Part shown: piece after piece, positions 60,226 through 64,000 of the stretch
Layout of the letters: each line of letters starts with the position of its first letter
Position numbering within the stretch: position 1 is the stretch's first letter
NCBI GenBank assembly: GCA_949987565.1
Contig: OX465115.1
Location: 16,413,557-16,477,556, forward strand
Source: Luidia sarsii
Taxonomy: Eukaryota; Echinodermata; Asteroidea; Paxillosida; Luidiidae
Length of the DNA: 64,000 nucleotides
Reading direction: 5' to 3'
Notes under the pieces: generated by a model
Databases searched by the model: none
Told to the model about the DNA's origin: nothing
Seen by the model: the letters and a program-made list of their open reading frames with translations, nothing else
Made by a program: the position numbers and the translations under genes

Positions 60226-60365
60226 TGAACTTGATGCAAACGGGCATCTCCTAGGAATGCATGCCAGACAGTCAGGCTGCTGTCATTGTAAAGGACCCTG
60301 TGGTCCTCACTTCCTCTTGCTTGGTGGCGCCCTTTACAATTAACAGTCTCCCTGATTGAAGACTT
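60226..60365 (+). repeat. Flanking block A of the subtelomeric array
   Basis: This ~140-bp block starts TTTTGAACTTGATGCAAACG and ends CCCTGATTGAAGACTTCC. It is repeated in the same orientation at 62,006-62,152 with a few substitutions. The two copies bracket the 53-bp and 43-bp arrays. Confidence 0.93.
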
Positions 60366-60515
60366 CCCAACTATTGGTGGCGCTCTCTACAATTAACAGT
60401 CTCCCTGATTGAAGACTTCCCAACTATTGGTGGCGCTCTTTACAATTAACAGTTTCCCGATTGAAGACTTCCCAACTATTGGTGGCGCTCTTTACAACTT
60501 ACAGTCCGCTTGATT
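60322..60515. repeat. 53-bp tandem repeat, about four copies
   Basis: TGGTGGCGCTCTTTACAATT recurs at 60,322, 60,375, 60,428 and 60,480, each followed by AACAGTCTCCCTGATTGAAG. The last copy is truncated and grades into the 43-bp array. Confidence 0.95.
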
Positions 60516-61770
60516 GACGACTCCTGCAACGGCAACCCTCCAAACTACACTGCCTTTTGTTAACTCCTGCGACGGTCACCCTCCAAACGAAACTGCCTTC
60601 TGTCGACTCCTGCAACGGCAACCCTCCAAACGAAACTGCCTTCCGTCGACTCCTGTGACGGCAACCCTCCAAACGAAACTGTCGTCCGTCAACTCCTGCA
60701 ACAGCAACCCTCCAAACGAAACTGCCTTCCGTCGACTTCTGCGACGGCAACCCTGAAAACAAAACTGACGTCCGTCGACTCCTGCGACGGCAACCCTGTA
60801 AACCAAACTGTCTTCCGTCGACTCCTGCAACGGCTACCCTCTAAACGAAACTGTCGTCCGTCGACTCCTGTGACGGCAACCCTCCAAACGAAACTGTCGT
60901 CCGTCAACTCCTGCAACAGCAACCCTCCAAACGAAACTGCCTTCCGTCGACTTCTGCGACGGCAACCCTGAAAACAAAACTGACGTCCGTCGACTCCTGC
61001 GACGGCAACCCTGTAAACCAAACTGTCTTCCGTCGACTCCTGCAACGGCTACCCTCTAAACGAAACTGTCGTCCGTCAACTCCTGCAACGGTAACCCTCC
61101 AAACGAAACTGCCCTCTGTCGACTCCTGCGATGGCAACCCTTCAAACGAAACCGCCCTCTGTCGACTCCTGCGACGGCAACCCTCCAAACGAAACTGTCT
61201 TCCGTCAACTCCTTTGATGGCAACCCTCCAAACAAAACTGTTGTCCGTCGACTGCTGCGACGGCAACCCTCCAAACGAAACTGTTGTCCGTCGACTCCCG
61301 CTACGGCAACCCTCCAAACAAAACTGTCATCCGTCGACTCCAGCGAGGGCAACCCCCAAAACAAAACTGACTTCCGTCGAGTCCTGCGACGGCAACCCTC
61401 GAAACGAAACTGTGGTCTGTCGACTCCTGCGACAGCAACCCTCCAAACGACACTGACTTTTGTTAACTCCTGCGACGGCAACCCTCTAAACGAAACTGTT
61501 GTCCGTCGACTCCCGCTACGGCAACCCTCCTAACAAAACTGTCATCCGTCGACTCCTGCGAGGGCAACCCACCAAACAAAACTGTCATCCGTCGACTCCT
61601 GCGAGGGCAACCCCCAAAACAAAACTGACTTCCGTCGACTCCTGCGACGGCAACCCTCGAAACGAAACTGTGGTCTGTCGACTCCTGCGACAGCAACCCT
61701 CCAAACGACACTGACTTTTGTTAACTCCTGCCACGGCCACCCTCCAAACGAAACTGCCTTCTGTCGACTC
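60516..61770 (+). repeat. 43-bp subtelomeric minisatellite, forward arm
   Basis: About 29 copies of a unit containing CCGTCGACTCCTGCGACGGC and AACCCTCCAAACGAAACTG. CCGTCG and CGACGG within each unit can pair around a 7-nt loop. Larger duplications are visible: segments 215 bp (five units) and 258 bp (six units) apart are nearly identical. The period is 1 modulo 3 and stops are rare on the - strand, so long open frames cycle through three peptide versions. I regard these as non-coding. Confidence 0.96.
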
Positions 61771-62005
61771 AGGAGTTGACGGACAACAGTTTTGTTTGGG
61801 GGGTTGCCGTCGCAGGAGTCGACGGAAGTCAGTTTGGTTTGGAGGGTTGCCGTCGCAGGAGTCGACGGAAGGCAGTTTCGTTTTGGGGGTTGCCGTCGCA
61901 GGAGTCGACAGATGACAGTTTTGTTTGGAGGGTTGCCGTCGCAGGAGTCGACGGACAACAGTTTCGTTTGGAGGGTTGCAGTCGCAGGAGTCGACAGAGG
62001 GCAGT
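61771..62005 (-). repeat. 43-bp subtelomeric minisatellite, inverted arm
   Basis: At 61,770/61,771 the same unit switches to the opposite strand (GTTGCCGTCGCAGGAGTCGA CGG) for about 5.5 copies. The junction leaves a GTCGACTC/AGGAGTTGAC near-palindrome with no spacer. Confidence 0.95.
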
Positions 62006-62152
62006 TGTTTTGAACTTGATGCAAACGGGCATCTCCTAGAAATGCTAGCAAGACAGTCAGGCTGCTGACATTGTAAAGGACCCTGTGGTCCTCACTTCCT
62101 CTTGCTTGGTGGCGCCCTTTACAATTCACAGTCTCCCTGATTGAAGACTTCC
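62006..62152 (+). repeat. Flanking block A', second copy
   Basis: Direct copy of 60,226-60,365, ending at GATTGAAGACTTCC. The telomere-variant array begins a few bases later. Confidence 0.93.
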
Positions 62153-62155
62153 GAA

Positions 62156-62323
62156 GGGTTAAGGACAAAGGGTATAGGGTTAAGGACAAAGAGTATAGGG
62201 TTAAGGACAAAGGGTATAGGGTTAAGGACAAAGGGTATAGGGTTAAGGACAAAGAGTATAGGGTTAAGGACAAAGGGTATAGGGTTAAGGACAAAGAGTA
62301 TAGGGTTAAGGACAAAGGGTATA
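62156..62323 (+). repeat. 21-bp telomere-variant array, eight copies
   Basis: Exactly eight units of GGGTTAAGGACAAAGGGTAT A or its AAAGAG variant, in the order G, A, G, G, A, G, A, G at the variable position. Each unit contains GGGTTA and GGGTATA, resembling degenerate TTAGGG. It joins the pure telomere without a gap. Confidence 0.97.
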
Positions 62324-64000
62324 GGGTTAGGGTTAGGGTTAGGGTTAGGGTTAGGGTTAGGGTTAGGGTTAGGGTTAGGGTTAGGGTTAGGGTTAGGGTT
62401 AGGGTTAGGGTTAGGGTTAGGGTTAGGGTTAGGGTTAGGGTTAGGGTTAGGGTTAGGGTTAGGGTTAGGGTTAGGGTTAGGGTTAGGGTTAGGGTTAGGG
62501 TTAGGGTTAGGGTTAGGGTTAGGGTTAGGGTTAGGGTTAGGGTTAGGGTTAGGGTTAGGGTTAGGGTTAGGGTTAGGGTTAGGGTTAGGGTTAGGGTTAG
62601 GGTTAGGGTTAGGGTTAGGGTTAGGGTTAGGGTTAGGGTTAGGGTTAGGGTTAGGGTTAGGGTTAGGGTTAGGGTTAGGGTTAGGGTTAGGGTTAGGGTT
62701 AGGGTTAGGGTTAGGGTTAGGGTTAGGGTTAGGGTTAGGGTTAGGGTTAGGGTTAGGGTTAGGGTTAGGGTTAGGGTTAGGGTTAGGGTTAGGGTTAGGG
62801 TTAGGGTTAGGGTTAGGGTTAGGGTTAGGGTTAGGGTTAGGGTTAGGGTTAGGGTTAGGGTTAGGGTTAGGGTTAGGGTTAGGGTTAGGGTTAGGGTTAG
62901 GGTTAGGGTTAGGGTTAGGGTTAGGGTTAGGGTTAGGGTTAGGGTTAGGGTTAGGGTTAGGGTTAGGGTTAGGGTTAGGGTTAGGGTTAGGGTTAGGGTT
63001 AGGGTTAGGGTTAGGGTTAGGGTTAGGGTTAGGGTTAGGGTTAGGGTTAGGGTTAGGGTTAGGGTTAGGGTTAGGGTTAGGGTTAGGGTTAGGGTTAGGG
63101 TTAGGGTTAGGGTTAGGGTTAGGGTTAGGGTTAGGGTTAGGGTTAGGGTTAGGGTTAGGGTTAGGGTTAGGGTTAGGGTTAGGGTTAGGGTTAGGGTTAG
63201 GGTTAGGGTTAGGGTTAGGGTTAGGGTTAGGGTTAGGGTTAGGGTTAGGGTTAGGGTTAGGGTTAGGGTTAGGGTTAGGGTTAGGGTTAGGGTTAGGGTT
63301 AGGGTTAGGGTTAGGGTTAGGGTTAGGGTTAGGGTTAGGGTTAGGGTTAGGGTTAGGGTTAGGGTTAGGGTTAGGGTTAGGGTTAGGGTTAGGGTTAGGG
63401 TTAGGGTTAGGGTTAGGGTTAGGGTTAGGGTTAGGGTTAGGGTTAGGGTTAGGGTTAGGGTTAGGGTTAGGGTTAGGGTTAGGGTTAGGGTTAGGGTTAG
63501 GGTTAGGGTTAGGGTTAGGGTTAGGGTTAGGGTTAGGGTTAGGGTTAGGGTTAGGGTTAGGGTTAGGGTTAGGGTTAGGGTTAGGGTTAGGGTTAGGGTT
63601 AGGGTTAGGGTTAGGGTTAGGGTTAGGGTTAGGGTTAGGGTTAGGGTTAGGGTTAGGGTTAGGGTTAGGGTTAGGGTTAGGGTTAGGGTTAGGGTTAGGG
63701 TTAGGGTTAGGGTTAGGGTTAGGGTTAGGGTTAGGGTTAGGGTTAGGGTTAGGGTTAGGGTTAGGGTTAGGGTTAGGGTTAGGGTTAGGGTTAGGGTTAG
63801 GGTTAGGGTTAGGGTTAGGGTTAGGGTTAGGGTTAGGGTTAGGGTTAGGGTTAGGGTTAGGGTTAGGGTTAGGGTTAGGGTTAGGGTTAGGGTTAGGGTT
63901 AGGGTTAGGGTTAGGGTTAGGGTTAGGGTTAGGGTTAGGGTTAGGGTTAGGGTTAGGGTTAGGGTTAGGGTTAGGGTTAGGGTTAGGGTTAGGGTTAGGG
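62324..64000 (+). repeat. Telomere, (TTAGGG)n
   Basis: About 280 copies of TTAGGG with no visible variant run to the window edge. The G-rich strand points off the right end, as at a right-hand chromosome terminus. Array length may be limited by the assembly or window. Confidence 0.98.

Noticed and set aside
60499..62315. Many long frames (up to 257 codons) across the 43-bp array
   Set aside because: The unit length is 1 modulo 3 and has few stops on the - strand, so frames stay open mechanically. The longest also runs through the telomere-variant repeats, which no gene would do.
62324..64000. Interstitial telomeric repeat
   Set aside because: The array is pure, reaches the edge, is oriented outward and is preceded by subtelomeric arrays, all pointing to a terminal telomere.

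Overview
This window is eukaryotic nuclear DNA from an animal, and it ends at a chromosome tip. The last ~1.68 kb (62,324 to 64,000) is perfect TTAGGG repeat with the G-rich strand running 5'->3' off the right end, which is the orientation expected for a true right-hand telomere. Genes have short exons (79-291 nt) with GT-AG introns of a few hundred bases to about 1 kb. The protein content (ELP5, MRPS22, one class IA PI3-kinase of the beta/delta type, a rhodopsin-class GPCR) and the AT-rich background crowded with short mobile-element remnants fit an invertebrate deuterostome. An echinoderm is my best guess, but the species cannot be fixed from the sequence alone.

Layout from the left. The last two coding exons of ELP5 lie on the + strand (96-519). 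Convergent to it is a complete 8-exon mitochondrial ribosomal protein gene, MRPS22, on the - strand (1,841-6,059). About 5 kb of intergenic DNA holds Penelope-type retroelement ends. A GC-rich class A GPCR exon follows on the - strand (11,108-12,340). After about 9 kb of intergenic DNA comes a complete 18-exon PI3-kinase catalytic subunit on the - strand (21,398-31,902, 1,050 aa), rebuilt exon by exon with every splice phase consistent. Two adjacent introns of this gene contain minisatellites whose repeat units include the gene's own splice donor (11 copies) and its own splice acceptor (4 copies).

From 32 to 47 kb the DNA is repeat-rich and I see no gene. It holds two hAT-like non-autonomous transposons (one with a perfect 8-bp target-site duplication), a Penelope-like fragment with a GIY-YIG-type C-terminus, tRNA-derived SINEs, and tandem arrays of 48, 62 and 17 bp. 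From about 47 to 58 kb there is a + strand exon-intron unit of unrecognised function. Two exons are phase-compatible, followed by a 1.1-kb four-exon block repeated about 2.5 times in tandem and partly decayed. A 4.3-kb satellite (unit ~209 bp) sits in one of its introns.

The final 4 kb is subtelomeric: a 140-bp duplication, 53-bp repeats, a 43-bp hairpin-forming array that inverts on itself, a 21-bp telomere-variant array, then the telomere. The recognised genes (translation elongation/tRNA modification, mitochondrial translation, lipid-kinase signalling, GPCR signalling) are ordinary neighbours with independent jobs; nothing suggests an operon or joint pathway.
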